In this document: positions 41,528-51,802 of the stretch, in pieces
How the letters are laid out: every line of letters begins with the position of its first letter
How positions within the stretch are numbered: position 1 is the stretch's first letter
DNA from: Agapetus fuscipes
Taxonomy: Eukaryota > Arthropoda > Insecta > Trichoptera > Glossosomatidae
DNA length: 64,000 bases
Assembly: GCA_951799405.1 (NCBI GenBank)
Contig: OX637361.1
Location: forward strand, 12,684,170 to 12,748,169
Direction of reading: 5' to 3'
Notes under the pieces: model-generated
Databases searched by the model: none
The model's input: only the letters and a program-made list of their open reading frames with translations
What the model was told of the DNA's origin: nothing
Program-made: the position numbers and the translations under genes

Positions 41528-42010
41528 TCGTGTCAGCTTCACACCGTATTGGCTCAGTAACGAGCAATGTCTACAGCTCTTTGGTTTCCCGAAAGAGATC
41601 ATCCATGGAGCAGCTTGTCGGACAGGAGGGACAACACCGCAGGTGCTCCATTGTTTGCTGAGCTCCACACTCACATAGTGTAGAGTCCTCCCGTCCCAGA
41701 AATCCCCAGGTCAACATGTTGGTCCGGGCTCTTCCAACATTGGTCCTCAATCTGTTCATAGATTTCCACACGGGCCACTCGAGGTTCTTTCCTGGAGGTA
41801 GGCTCTCTGCAGGCTGCACAAAGCTCTCAGGGCTTTCCTCTTTCCACATTCGCAATCTCTCCGCCACTGGATCCGTAGACAAGGGCTGCACGGAACTAAG
41901 GAAGCTGTGTCTCGACTTCAGGCGCTGCTGTGATGAAATTCCACTTCCGTAAATGCAGTGTTGTGTGCACGTTAGAGCCTTCTGCCTCTCGACTCTCGAA
42001 GCCACCTGAC
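41528..42010 (-). pseudogene. Non-LTR ORF terminus with zinc knuckle, copy 2 (inverted to copy 1)
   Basis: This copy matches 39485-39910 closely in the opposite orientation. The ORF is open further upstream (Q-R-L-K-S-R-H-S-F-L-S-S-V-Q-P-L). A one-base loss turns the end into DDLFRETKEL-stop. Both copies begin near AACGTGCACACA. Confidence 0.75.
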
Positions 42011-42149
42011 AATGAAGACATCGACAATGAAGCATTGCAAACTCTAAAATATAAAACAAGTTCTTCAAGAGCCCTTTATACCCTAAATCTGCCGTTTTTT
42101 TTAATTACAGAACTATACATTGTTTAGTGAAATATCGGGGCATTTGTTT

Positions 42150-42415
42150 ATAATGTCAATAGTTTTTGAGTATCTAAATATCCATGAATGTAATTTTACA
42201 TTGTTTTACAAGGTTTTTTGTCACAAGCAAAAAAGCCCAAAAATTTCGTCGGTTACACCAAAACCATAAATCAAAAACGCAGTCGTTTGCTTGGGCATAA
42301 ACGTAAAAAAGCCATCGTAGAGCCACGGGAGTGAGCACATTAGAAAGAGCGGAAAATTTTAAGTAGGATAGCATTCATAACTCATCTTCGACCAAAACGT
42401 CGCTTATACTTCCTT
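42150..42415. mobile_element. TIR element (CGAYGGTTAAAAGG family), partial
   Basis: It shares GTCGGTTACACCAAAACCAT, GTTTGCTTGGGCATAAA and ACCAAAACGTCGCTTATACTTCC with 50742-51156. The left TIR is missing. Confidence 0.6.
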
Positions 42416-42429
42416 TTCATTATTCATTA

Positions 42430-42810
42430 TTAGCTACGAACATAATATATAGTGTGAAGTGGATTAGTTTATCTTGAAGTTGGTTGTAGAAGTCTAACAG
42501 AGTTAACACCAACAAGAAAGTGACTTCTCAACTAGCATCCAGCTACAAGACTACGTTCAAAATCAAAAAACACAGTAATTTAACCTCGTAAACCCATGAA
42601 AAATAAAACCGCGCCTCTAGTGAGCGTTTAGCATCCATACATTTTTGGGGAAACTCTATGAATGTTTAGTTTAAACATAAAGCTTTTCGGTAGGAAAAGT
42701 TTTCATTAGTCTATTACTGTAATAATGTCGATCAATCATTCCATCACCTCCCTGTAACCTAATCTGCTAGAAGATCAGACTGTTACGTTAATTGTTTATT
42801 TTTATTCTAA
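42430..42810. other. No feature identified
   Basis: Nothing recognised beyond a CGCGCCTCTAGTGAGCG motif like that near 6940. Confidence 0.3.
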
Positions 42811-42819
42811 CAGGGCTGG

Positions 42820-42935
42820 AAGTCTCATCACCACGGTAATTCCTACCTACCGAATATCGGTAATATTTGTGTGAAGACAAATAAGCTGTTCACTAGCGGC
42901 CATCTTGGATTGATAGGTCTTCATGCAAATAATAT
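42820..42935. mobile_element. AGTCTCATCACC MITE, right-truncated
   Basis: The left arm and centre match 10348-10503. The right arm breaks off after ATGCAAATAATATCG, where a Penelope-like tail starts. Confidence 0.72.
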
Positions 42936-42944
42936 CGCTATCCT

Positions 42945-43040
42945 CTTGATAAATGACGTGAACAAGTCGAAAGTACTTGAGGTGAAACAAACACTCAATT
43001 TTTGAAAATAAAAGTCTGTGTTTTTTTTTTTAAGTTTTTA
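42945..43040 (+). mobile_element. Penelope-like tail
   Basis: CTCTTGATAAATGACGTG, AACAAGTCGAAAGTACTTGA, AAAATAAAAGTCTG then T-rich. It is the plus-strand equivalent of 37560. Confidence 0.45.
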
Positions 43041-43084
43041 AATTCCTTATTTAAATTAAATTTAAACTAATAATTAAATTCCCT

Positions 43085-43450
43085 AGCCCTAGCCGCTAAT
43101 ATTGCAAATCAATTCCTTGACTTATAGGTTGGTATGAGGCTGACCACCCATACTGTAAAAAATGGTTCACTTTGCCAATGTCACCCCTGTTTCAGGGAAG
43201 GTCGGCAAAAGTTGTGGGGCTTATGTTCATTTGAGGTTTGGATTTTATTTGTAAGTACACATTCAGCATTTGTAAGCGCGAACTACACTTGTTGGTTTGT
43301 GGGCATACATCTGAGAGCTTTAAATGAATATATCCTTGCAACTTAGATTATAGATTATTATTATAACCGCCATTTCTTTCGGTCCGTACATACTTCTTTC
43401 ATTTCGTTCCGAGTCATAATCATTTTCACGCACTCTCTCCTTTTGTTATG
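43085..43450 (-). pseudogene. LINE ORF terminus interrupted by a free A-unit
   Basis: 43080-43106 (CCCTAGCCGCTAATATTGCA) is the ORF end and 43365-43450 the preceding part (degraded E-M-K-E-V-C-T-D-R-K-K-W). The plus-strand A-unit lies between them. Confidence 0.7.
43107..43362 (+). repeat. Free A-unit inserted in a LINE ORF
   Basis: It starts exactly TTCCTTGACTTATAGG with none of the LINE 3' UTR before it, and ends TTAGATTATAGATTATT. It therefore moved as a separate unit or was truncated precisely there. Confidence 0.8.
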
Positions 43451-43555
43451 ACTCTTATATCCAAAAAATAATGCCACTTCCAGAATCAAGTTTTTATCGT
43501 TTCTTTTATAGAAACATTATCATATTTCAATATGATAATATTTAACGAGTTTAAT

Positions 43556-43757
43556 ATGTCGGTGTTATAGCCGCGGGGATCAAGTCAGGTTATTTGGAGC
43601 CGGATAACGTTGGTTCGAATCCCGCGACGATAACTTCGACCCTCGTTCAACAGATGCCGTTGCATGCACACAAGCTTCTGCTTTCGCATGAAGACAACTG
43701 GCCAGGCAAAATAGGTTGGTGGATTGCATTCCTTTCCACAATCTATTTAAAAAAAAG
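43556..43757 (+). mobile_element. SINE3, short form
   Basis: TGTCGGTGTTATAGCCGCGG, B box GGTTCGAATCCCGCGACG, GGTTGGTGGATTGCATTCC, ending in eight A residues. Confidence 0.82.
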
Positions 43758-43769
43758 TCTCATCTGCTT

Positions 43770-44680
43770 GTTTTTCAGTAATCTTAATACTTCAAATGCT
43801 GATTAATGCTAGTTAAGTATTGTATATTTTATTAGTTTGTTGGAAAATTTTGCTAGAGTTGAAAGCATTTCTCGAAGTCAACTGATCAAGTTAATGAAGA
43901 AATATTGTATGGATTTCGCGGTAAATTTCATCAGATTAAACAAGAAGTCTGGATTGTTTGTTTAGTGAGATGCTAGCGAGGCGACCGCAGTTGTGGTGGG
44001 AGTTATTATTTTTTTTTTTTTTTTTTTTTTTTTTTATTTATTTATTTGTAAAAACACCAACAGATCATTGACAATTTTTTCACAAGTTAAACATAATAAA
44101 TTACATACTAGACATCAATGCTCCAGTGACGGTGTCTGTCACATACTTAGTTGTTATAAAATTCTTATTGTCTAAATTTTATATAATATATGAACCATAA
44201 TTAATCATCATAATAATATAAGCGTGCTTGATTCATGACGAGTACATTGAGTGCAAATACCAGTCAATACATAATAATCGTATATTAAGCCACAAATACC
44301 CAACGCTCGTCATTACAAAATGTTGCAGGCAAAATCACGAAAGCAGAAAAAAAACAAGAAAGAAAAAATAAGAGAGAGAAAAAAAAAAAAAATGAATATT
44401 CCAATTGATTAGCACCTTGGAATTAATTCATTACCGTTCAGATAATATGATAGATAGGTGAGTAAAAAAGGCTTGAATATTAATGCACTTACCATTACAA
44501 ACAGGTCAAATATGTTTAAAAAAGATGGGAATATGAATATTACATACATACATATATATATCAATATATATATGAAGAAAGAGGGATAAAGAAGTATACA
44601 TACTAAGTTAATGACGTATACTACATAAAGTTTGTTAAATGTCTACAATTGATTGCGCTTTAAAGGCCACGAGGATTGCT
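43770..44680. other. AT-rich, no gene
   Basis: A run of about 30 T residues at 44008-44038, an A run near 44385 and an alternating CATACATACATATATATAT tract near 44545. Confidence 0.4.
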
Positions 44681-45796
44681 GGGATTGAGTGGTAACATTT
44701 CGGACTCTGAATGGAAGGGTTCGAATCCCAAAGAGCACAAAAAATATACCATTTATATTTTTAAATTTTCTCTTCGCTGGGTTAAAAAATAATATATTAT
44801 ACCTTTACCAAAGACCGGTCACCAAAGGTTCATCCAGCCTTATAGCAATTGGGTCTTACTTAAGAATTGGCGCATTGTAGCAACGCCCAAGCTCGTAAAA
44901 AGTCCGGTCGATAGCTCAGTTGGTAGAATGCTTGCATTTTATGCTGAGAGCAAGGGTTCGATCCCCACCGAGGGTGTCAGAAATGATTTCCCGTTCGTTG
45001 CTTATTTAAAACCCAAATACAGGCAAGGTTTACACAGCCCTCACAAGAAATGAGAACCAGCCCCCTAGGTAGCTGGGAAACCCCATTTCAACTACAGTGG
45101 TATGTGTGAGGCCGGCTCCTTACCCGTAAAAATAAATAGGTCCCGAATCGCCACATGCGACCTTTGCGGGGATAACGCTGTTATGTTATTTTAAATAACA
45201 TATTATAAAAAAACAATCCCGAAGTGTGCAGTGTGTGTTTGTGGGCCGAGCGGAGCCGAACGGTCACGGAGTGAAGTGAGTCAGACGTTAGCGACCAAGC
45301 ACCAAGCGGTGCAAGAGGGGGCACTACAATGGAGCTCCCTCCCCCCCCCATCTACTTGGATTTCCTGCCAGCAAGGCACCCGCCTTGTGGACCAGAGGCA
45401 TAGGAGCGCCCACCCAGGGGCTCCAACGTGTGGAGGCGTCCGCCTTGTGAACCGCCGCTAGCCTGGGGCGCTGCCCCAGGCCTTCCGTTTAGAACTCCAG
45501 CCAACGGAATAGGGAGTGTTCTAGTGACAACCTGTAGGTCTGGCCAATCCCTTATTTCCCCTTTTCCCCCCCATATTAGTACAGTAATAAACCCTTATTT
45601 GTTCATGTTAACTTTATCTTTTAATTATAAAACCCTTCCCAAAGTACAAGTGAGCAACCGAAAGAAAGACCCCCACGCCCTGAGAGTGATGCTGATGAGA
45701 GCTAGCCGGATGTAAGTATCCTGAAGATACCTTTCAATCTAAACATAACAACGCAGGCAAGAAGTTACACTATATAAGTAGCTTAGTTGCGTTTTA
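44681..45796 (+). mobile_element. SINE1-SINE2 composite, split by a solo LTR
   Basis: SINE1 (44681-44902, worn head) joins SINE2 at AGCTCGTAAAAAGTCCGG, the composite junction. SINE2 breaks at 45178 and resumes at 45751 (ACGCAGGCAAGAAGTTACAC) after the LTR. Confidence 0.8.
45179..45750 (+). mobile_element. Solo LTR with 4-bp target duplication
   Basis: The ends TGTTATG and CATAACA are perfect inverted repeats. ACGC at 45175-45178 is repeated at 45751-45754, and removing the LTR restores the SINE2 sequence exactly. It contains CAGTAATAAACCC (a poly-A signal). The 572-bp length and 4-bp duplication fit Ty3/Gypsy or BEL type. Strand is set by the AATAAA. Confidence 0.85.
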
Positions 45797-45799
45797 GAT

Positions 45800-46060
45800 G
45801 ATGATGGTGATGAGAGACGACTTCCACAATTACTCGCTAGGAGTCCAAGACAATTTTATGTAGAATGTTGGCGGGTTGAGGCGGCCATTGCTCATTACGG
45901 AGGTATTCAATGCACCCAGGGCTATATTCATACTACACGTGATTGCTTTTGCTATAGAAAACACATTTTTTTTAAAAAAAAGTACATAATTATGTATTTT
46001 GCATTCAGCATAAAATTTATTTTCTCTCAGGTCACTGATTTCATTATATCGCTATGATTT
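45800..46060. other. No feature identified
   Basis: Short region with a GATGATGATGGTGATGAGA run; nothing else. Confidence 0.3.
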
Positions 46061-46069
46061 AAGTTGGGG

Positions 46070-46470
46070 TTCTTTTTTAATTAAACTGAAATTATTCACT
46101 GTGTGAATAGATTTACACTTAAAATATATGAATTATTACTTTCAACTGAATTTATTTTACACTGTTTGGTTCACAATTCACAACGATTGATAATCTCTGC
46201 GTATTGGTCTTGACGGCAAAATGCTTGGAGCGACCAATCGCTCTCCGCACCATTGCATTCCCTACATATAGGTACAAAATAGATCTTTCTCGCATATTCC
46301 AGATTATTCTTCGATTTCTCGCTTACACTAGAACGCCGTTCTATGCACTACCACCATCATGGACTACTGCCAGATTGTTCTACCCACACTATCGTACATG
46401 TATAGGTGCGCGTAGGTACTTTGATTTCATAGTTTTTAATTATATATGTCCCTACCTTACGTACATATGC
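46070..46470 (-). mobile_element. LTR, worn ends
   Basis: On minus it reads CTACGCGCACCTATACATGT, GGAATATGCGAGAAAGATCT, AGCGATTGGTCGCTCCAAGC, AACCAAACAGTGTAAAATAA, AAAAGAACCCCAAC. It is the most complete example of the family present at 1-575 and 15178. Confidence 0.55.
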
Positions 46471-46479
46471 CTATGTGGG

Positions 46480-47320
46480 ATGTTCACCCCACTCCTAATG
46501 GAAGGGGGGTTGGATACAAAAATCTAGATGAAAACAAATTGAGTTTTTATTTTATATTCCCGTTAAATACGCTCTCTTAATCAGGGGTTGGTTGACATGG
46601 AGCTCGTTTGATCCCTTTAAGTGTTGTCCGACCACTTGGTCTACTGTGTAGACCGTATGATTGATGAGGTGCCGGTAACTTGATCAAGGAAAAATTAAAA
46701 ATAATAATAACAAAGGAAATTAATATTCCTGGTAAATGAAAAAAATAATTGTTTTTTTATCGAGGAAGCTTGGACGCTGTAGCGAGAAGGCCGTATTCCC
46801 AAATGTACTCGGAAACAAACAATCAGTACATTTTTGGATTATTTTTTTCATTTCATAGAAATGTACATTTTCAGTTTTATTTTCCTTAAAAAGGTCGATA
46901 TACAACGCTAAAAATGCTACGTTTGTTTTATTTCTATTTTAGAAAATCCAGTAAAAGGTTCCGAGAATTCGTTTAGTGTCAATTTATTTTCATAAACCCA
47001 AAAGCAATTCAGCTACACATGAGCTTAAATATGCCAGACTGAGTACAGAAGGTTTTATAAGCCGATGCTCATAAAACAGCTGGTTGGTTGTATTTTTAAT
47101 AATCCATGAAATCAATTAAGGCTAAGCCCCGAATCTAATATATAAAATCAAAGGGATGTATGTATGTTTTGTCCTGTATGGACTCCTAAACTGTTGAACC
47201 GGTTACGATGAAAATTACATGAATTAATGTTTACATGCCAACTTAGTTTTCACTTTAAAAAAAACTTGAGCCGTAAAGGAAATGAAAGCAGGAATATGCT
47301 TTTACTATTTTTAACTTGTG
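46480..47320. other. No feature identified
   Basis: Only short open frames with no motifs. CCGAATCTAATATATAAAATC near 47130 is followed by GTCCTGTATGGACTCC (an imperfect palindrome). Confidence 0.3.
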
Positions 47321-47324
47321 ATAG

Positions 47325-48112
47325 AGATGAAATGGCGGTTAATCTGTGATGTTGGCGGTTAGGATTTATTAAATTGGAATTTGTTTTCTGTTTTAGTGTT
47401 GATGTCCATAAATATTATTATTTATTGATTTAAAAATGTAATTTGTCGTGTATGTTCCTTGAATTATAGGTTGGTATGCGGCTGACCACCCATGCTGTAA
47501 AAATGGTTCACTTTGCCAATGTCACCCCTGTTTCAGGGAAGGACGGCAAGAATTGCAGGGTGTATGTCCATTTGAGATTTGGTTTTTATGTTGTAGGTTC
47601 ACATGCGGCATGTGCAAGCGCGAACTTGTACGCGTCTGCTTGTTAAAAATACATGTAATGTGAATCTCCAATGTTACATATTGTTATGTAAATATGAAAT
47701 ATAAATATTTAAAATAAGTAGGTATTAGTTATAGTTATAAGAATTCTGTATTGTATTGTGTGGGTAGGAATCATTGAATAAAATACGTGCAGCATCGAGA
47801 AATAATAATTACTATGCCTTTCTGGAACTGTCTAGCAAATATAGGTCTAGATTGTACTGTTTTAAAGAGTATAAGAAGGGTGCGAGTGGCTTGCAGGGCG
47901 AGCAGTATCATACGAGATTTACAAACACATAGAACTAACTTGATCAGTGAACAGAAACCAAGTGGAATAGTCGAGAAAGCTTTGTGAAAATAAATTATTT
48001 AAAAGTGTAAAATAAACAACTGTATAAGAAGACCTGTGTATTTTAATTTGAAAGACTTTTGAACCCTAATTTCGTAACAATATCTTTGCAACTTAGATTA
48101 GATTAGATTAGT
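47325..48112 (+). mobile_element. A-unit LINE end carrying a solo LTR
   Basis: The ORF terminus (AAATGGCGGTTAATCTGTGA, a K-W-R-L-I-C-D-V-G-G type end), the UTR (ATGTAATTTGTCGTGTATG) and the A-unit run from 47455 to 47681 and resume at 48080. The tail is TTAGATTAGATTAG. Confidence 0.82.
47682..48079 (+). mobile_element. Solo LTR with ATAT target duplication
   Basis: It starts TGTTATG and ends CGTAACA. ATAT at 47678-47681 and 48080-48083 is duplicated, and excision restores ACATATCTTTGC of the A-unit. It has AGTATAAGAAGG (TATA-like) and GTAAAATAAAC near the poly-A side. Confidence 0.85.
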
Positions 48113-48114
48113 GT

Positions 48115-48520
48115 CAGTCACATAAGCTACATTTTGAACGATCGGGCCCTATGTTTAGGACCTGTTCAACCTGCCAAGCCTGCCAAACTCCAGTAAGATA
48201 AAAATAAAAAATAAGTGTGATTTCTCCCAACAAATCAAAAATTTGGTTGCATTTACGTAAGTCAGCTGATTTGCATCAACTTTCCTGTTCAAATTCCATC
48301 ATATTATTTACCCGCTCTCAAGAAATATTTAACCGATCTCCTTACCAGAATTAAGCAATCAAATATTGATTGGAAGTTGGTGCAACACGCCCTAAATATT
48401 GGGGCAGTATGCGGTTCTTTTATGGTAACTCAATTAAATAATATCAGAAAAATTTAGTGATGGACTTTAGTCACGTCTATGTGTAAAATCAAAAGAGGTC
48501 TAATTTTAAATCCAAGATTT
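48115..48520. other. Immediate upstream region of the receptor exon, no feature
   Basis: No promoter motif can be asserted. If the acceptor at 48528 is real, this is intron sequence. Confidence 0.35.
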
Positions 48521-48528
48521 TTTTTCAG

Positions 48529-48671
48529 TTCATTTTTAACGTAAACCTGTAACAAAAATCCTCAACAAAACATGAAATCCAAAGGAAACCGCAGTGTCTA
48601 ACCATAAGTGATGAAGTGCTTAAAACATGTGAGTCTCAAACTCTGACAAGAAAGTGAGTGAACCATCCAGC
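48529..48671 (+). promoter_or_regulatory. Putative 5' UTR of the receptor exon, with three upstream ORFs
   Basis: A polypyrimidine run followed by CAG at 48526-48528 is a plausible splice acceptor, so the exon may start at 48529. Between it and the receptor ATG lie three upstream ATGs, each followed by an in-frame stop before the main start: 48572-48601 (9 codons plus stop), 48611-48646 (11 codons plus stop) and a minimal start-stop ATG TGA at 48627-48632. Such uORFs commonly reduce or condition translation of the main ORF. The acceptor and exon extent are inferred; transcript data are not available. Confidence 0.4.
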
Positions 48672-48940
48672 ATGGAGACCTTCGCAATGGACCTGTTGTT
48701 CTCCAACTTTTCCGACTACAGCCTGCTCTCCGGCAACTCCAGTTCCTCCCCCGGCTTTGCTGGTCCACCTGGCAACTCCTCGGGCGTCTCCGTGGAGGAT
48801 TACACTCCGTACTACACCAGGCCTGAGACCTACATCGTGCCCGTGGTGTTTGCAGTGATCTTCGTGGTGGGCGTGCTGGGGAACGGCACGCTGGTGGTGG
48901 TGTTCATCCGACACAGGGCCATGAGGAATGTGCCGAACAC
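48672..48940 (+). CDS. CCHaR: CCHamide-receptor-like GPCR, first coding exon (partial)
   Basis: The exon encodes 89 complete codons plus two bases of the next, starting at an ATG in a strong context (AGCATGG). The extracellular N-terminus (about residues 1-54) has three N-glycosylation sequons at N12, N22 and N35. The segment R-P-E-T-Y-I-V-P-V-V-F leads into transmembrane helix 1 (about 55-79), which carries the GVLGNGTLVVVF motif with the conserved GPCR Asn at N71. It ends in MRNVPNT, a signature at the helix 1 to helix 2 loop of the bombesin/CCHamide receptor group. The exon stops at a GTGAGT donor (48941), giving a phase 2 intron. In this family the receptor sits in the plasma membrane, binds a neuropeptide or gut peptide and signals through G proteins. 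Helices 2-7 lie outside the window. The exon is much richer in G and C than its surroundings. It could instead belong to a close paralogue such as another bombesin-like receptor. The CCHamide call is from family knowledge, not a search. Confidence 0.77.
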
Positions 48941-49089
48941 GTGAGTTATCACCTTTTTTATTACTTTTCTTTTTAGAGTCATGGACCTTGAGGGTTATCT
49001 TACAAAATCATGCTTAATATCTTGGAAAGATCTTCCGCTTCCTTTAAAATTCATGCTTTGTGTATCTTACTTCTCGATGAGATACATAA

Positions 49090-49510
49090 TGTTACGTTTT
49101 TACTGGGTTCTCTTTTAATTAAACTGCAATGATTTATTTAAACAGAATTTATTTTACATGGTTTGATTCACAATTTACAACAATTGACAATCACTGATTT
49201 TTATCTCTTGCTTTCGACTTTACGGCTGAATGTTTAATCAACACTCTGGCCTGCACCCGATTTCAGCTTACACGTTTCTCGAATTTAGTGGATGATTCCA
49301 ATACCAGAGCGCATTACAAGGATCACGTATGCACTGATACTACCATAAATCATACTGGACTGTTCTACGCACACTATTGTACCTGTACAGGGGCGCGTAG
49401 GTACTTCGAAGTTCGTAGTTCGTAACACTACCATCATCATACTAGTTCCAGACTGTTCTATGTATGCATGTACAGTCGCACATAGGCACTTCAAGTTCGT
49501 TGTACAATGT
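49090..49510 (-). mobile_element. LTR with intact ends, next to a second partial LTR start
   Basis: 49090-49427 has TGTTACG and CGTAACA ends. On minus it contains AGTCGAAAGCAAGAG and AACCATGTAAAATAAAT. 49428-49510 repeats the LTR start (ATAGAACAGTCTGGAACTAG). The flanks CATAA and CTACC do not form a duplication. Confidence 0.65.
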
Positions 49511-49929
49511 ATTATTTTTTGCTCTTACTGTTTGTCTGGCACAAGCATTAATTTCTCTTCGTTTCCACGCAAGCGTTAGACTTTAACAAGCAATCAGTTT
49601 GCATCGTAATCTGTGAGCTTTTCATGTTGGTTCTTCAATAATTATTTGAGATAAAGTAGTTTCAGGAGAAAGCTGTACAGAAGGCCGCAATATTTTATCC
49701 TCTCCTACAATTACTATCCGCGTCTGCTAAGGGCCTGGTAGTCGGGAAGGCTGCTCCCTAATTGGACAACTAACCAATAGAGGAAGCCACACAGATTCTG
49801 ATAAAAAATATACAAGAGTAATGGATTACATTTCATTTTCTTTCTTTTACAGACAAATTGAAAAGACTTGAAATGTCAAGTTTTCTTCTTTTAAAATAAT
49901 AATTAAAATAAAAAAAATATAATAAAATA

Positions 49930-50238
49930 ATATTAGGATGATTTACTTGGTGAGCTCTGTTTTTGTTCACAACTCCTCAATCCCCAATGTTACATATCTT
50001 TGCAACTAAGATTAGATTAGACAACTCAAGAGCCCTCTGCGAGTTTGGTCGTCGCTGTAGAAAGCGTCTATTCTGAAGCAAGACCCAGTTTCTGTAATAC
50101 TGTATGGACCTTTAGTGACCATTCTTTGGTAAAGGTATATGAATTATTCACCCAGCTAAAAAGCAAACTTGAAAGTAGAAATAATATATTTTTGTGCCCC
50201 ACCAGGATTCAAACCTATAATTTTCAATTTACGAGAGG
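49930..50238 (-). mobile_element. SINE1, LINE-type tail, with a small A-unit tail insert
   Basis: CAACTC at 49970 and again near 50022 flanks 49978-50020, an A-unit end (CCCCAATGTTACATATCTTT ... GATTAGATTAGA). The SINE is diverged and its head is worn. Confidence 0.68.
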
Positions 50239-50247
50239 TGTGTTCTT

Positions 50248-50560
50248 CGCAACGCAACTAAGCTACACATATAGTGTAACTCCTTGCCGCGTTATGTCCG
50301 AAGGGGGTCGCATATGGCGAGTGAACCTATATAGGGGGCCGGCCTTACGTCAACCACTTCAGTGAAGTGCGGGGTTTCCCAGCTCTCGAGGAAGCTGGTA
50401 CTCATTTCTTGTGGAGGCTGAGTAAACCTTGCCGGTTTTTTATTATGGGGTTTGAAATAAACACCGAAACGGGAAATCATTTCTGACACCCTCGGCGGGA
50501 TTTGAACCCGAGCTCACGGGGTAGAATGCAAGCACTCTACCAACTGAACTATCGACCGGT
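50248..50560 (-). mobile_element. SINE2, near full length
   Basis: The head (minus) is CCGGTCGATAGTTCAGTTGG. The end block near 50250 is AACGCAACTAAGCTACACAT. Confidence 0.82.
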
Positions 50561-50735
50561 GCTCTTCGCTGTGTTCAAAAAATCATCAGCATTTTCCAAG
50601 GTCTATCCAGCCTAACAGACAGGTAGTGAGTCTTGCTTTAAAATTGGCGCTTGGTATTGCGACCTTGACAAGCGGAGAGGTCTTGAGGTGTGAATCGCAC
50701 AAAAACAGCGCTCGTCAAATAGATCATCGGCTTTA
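50560..50735 (+). mobile_element. SINE1, head missing, LINE-type tail
   Basis: GTGCTCTTCGCTGTGTTCAA to GCACAAAAACAGCGCTCGTC, AAATAGATCATC. Confidence 0.68.
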
Positions 50736-50741
50736 TTTACA

Positions 50742-51156
50742 TATCGACGGTTAAAAGGTAATAGGGCATAAGCAACAAAAACTGAATTGTTCAGGAGAGC
50801 AGTTTAATGTTTGAGATTGCAGAAAAGTGGCCGAAGTTTTTTTTATCGTTAAAACCAAAACAGCTCTAAAAGAAAAAAAAATAACAGCATTTATTGGCAT
50901 TCCTATTAATGTGGTTTTACGATTTTTTTATGTCACGAACGCCTTTAGGACAAAAAAGGCCAAAATCTTGTCGGTTACACCAAAACCATACTTCGAAAAC
51001 GCAGCTGTTTGCTTGGGCATAAACAAAAACAACAAAAAATCATCGTAGAGCTATGGGAGTGAGCGCATTAGAAAGAGCGGAAAATTTTAAGTAGGATAGC
51101 ATTCATAACTTATTTTTGACCAAAACGTCGCTTATACTTTCTTTAAACCGTCGATA
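50742..51156. mobile_element. TIR element, reference copy, possible TA duplication
   Basis: The ends TATCGACGGTTAAAAGGTAA and CTTTCTTTAAACCGTCGATA are inverted. TA is present at both boundaries. The interior contains no recognised transposase. Confidence 0.65.
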
Positions 51157-51159
51157 TAT

Positions 51160-51470
51160 TTTTTTAATTATCTTGTTTTTTTTTATTCAAATGTCACCAT
51201 TTGACCTATATGTCGTTGCCTTCCTGCGTCATGTAATTTTGTTGTTTTTCCTACATAAACAAATAAACACGCCGCCTTTCCGTCCCACTCTCTCCATCCC
51301 TTTCTCCTTGCATCCTTTTCACTCCAGCCTTTGAAGTTTTTATTATGCGAGGTCTCTTTGTTTCCAATACCTCCGCTTACCTTTCATCTCGCTCAGCTGT
51401 TTAATTTTGACTTGCGATATTTGGGTTGTGTACTGTATCTGTGACTGTAGCTTTGGCGCCATTCCGCTAG
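51160..51470. other. No feature identified
   Basis: Pyrimidine-rich. A minus-strand trace of the CRGSGHP-type LINE 3' end (CTGTAGCTTTGGCGCCATTC) lies at 51440-51475. Confidence 0.3.
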
Positions 51471-51802
51471 GGGTAAGAATTCAAATGGGATATTCTGAAG
51501 TATTTAACATCCACGGAGTTCATTAGAGATGTGCTTCGAGAGAAGCTTCGAGAATCAAAGTTGTTCTTCGAAAACATGTTGAATTCCGTGCTTTAAGCTG
51601 CTACAACTTTTTAAGTGCCGCGTCGATTAGCGAATGTTGTTGTTTATTAATTCAACATTGCTTTAAGTAACTGAGCCTTAATTTATTGAAACCGTTTCCT
51701 TGGTTTTCAAGCCATTATGTCTTCCTCTCTCTAGACAGTTTACAGTAAGCAGTGCCAATCTAATATAATCTAATTTTAAATGCAAAGATATGTTAGGCGG
51801 TA

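Noticed and set aside
48654..48671. GTG start extending the receptor exon by six codons
   Set aside because: Nuclear animal genes start at ATG; the ATG at 48672 has a strong context and begins the receptor-like N-terminus.
48636..48914. 92-residue minus-strand frame opposite the receptor exon
   Set aside because: Shadow of the GC-rich exon; the composition reflects the complementary strand.
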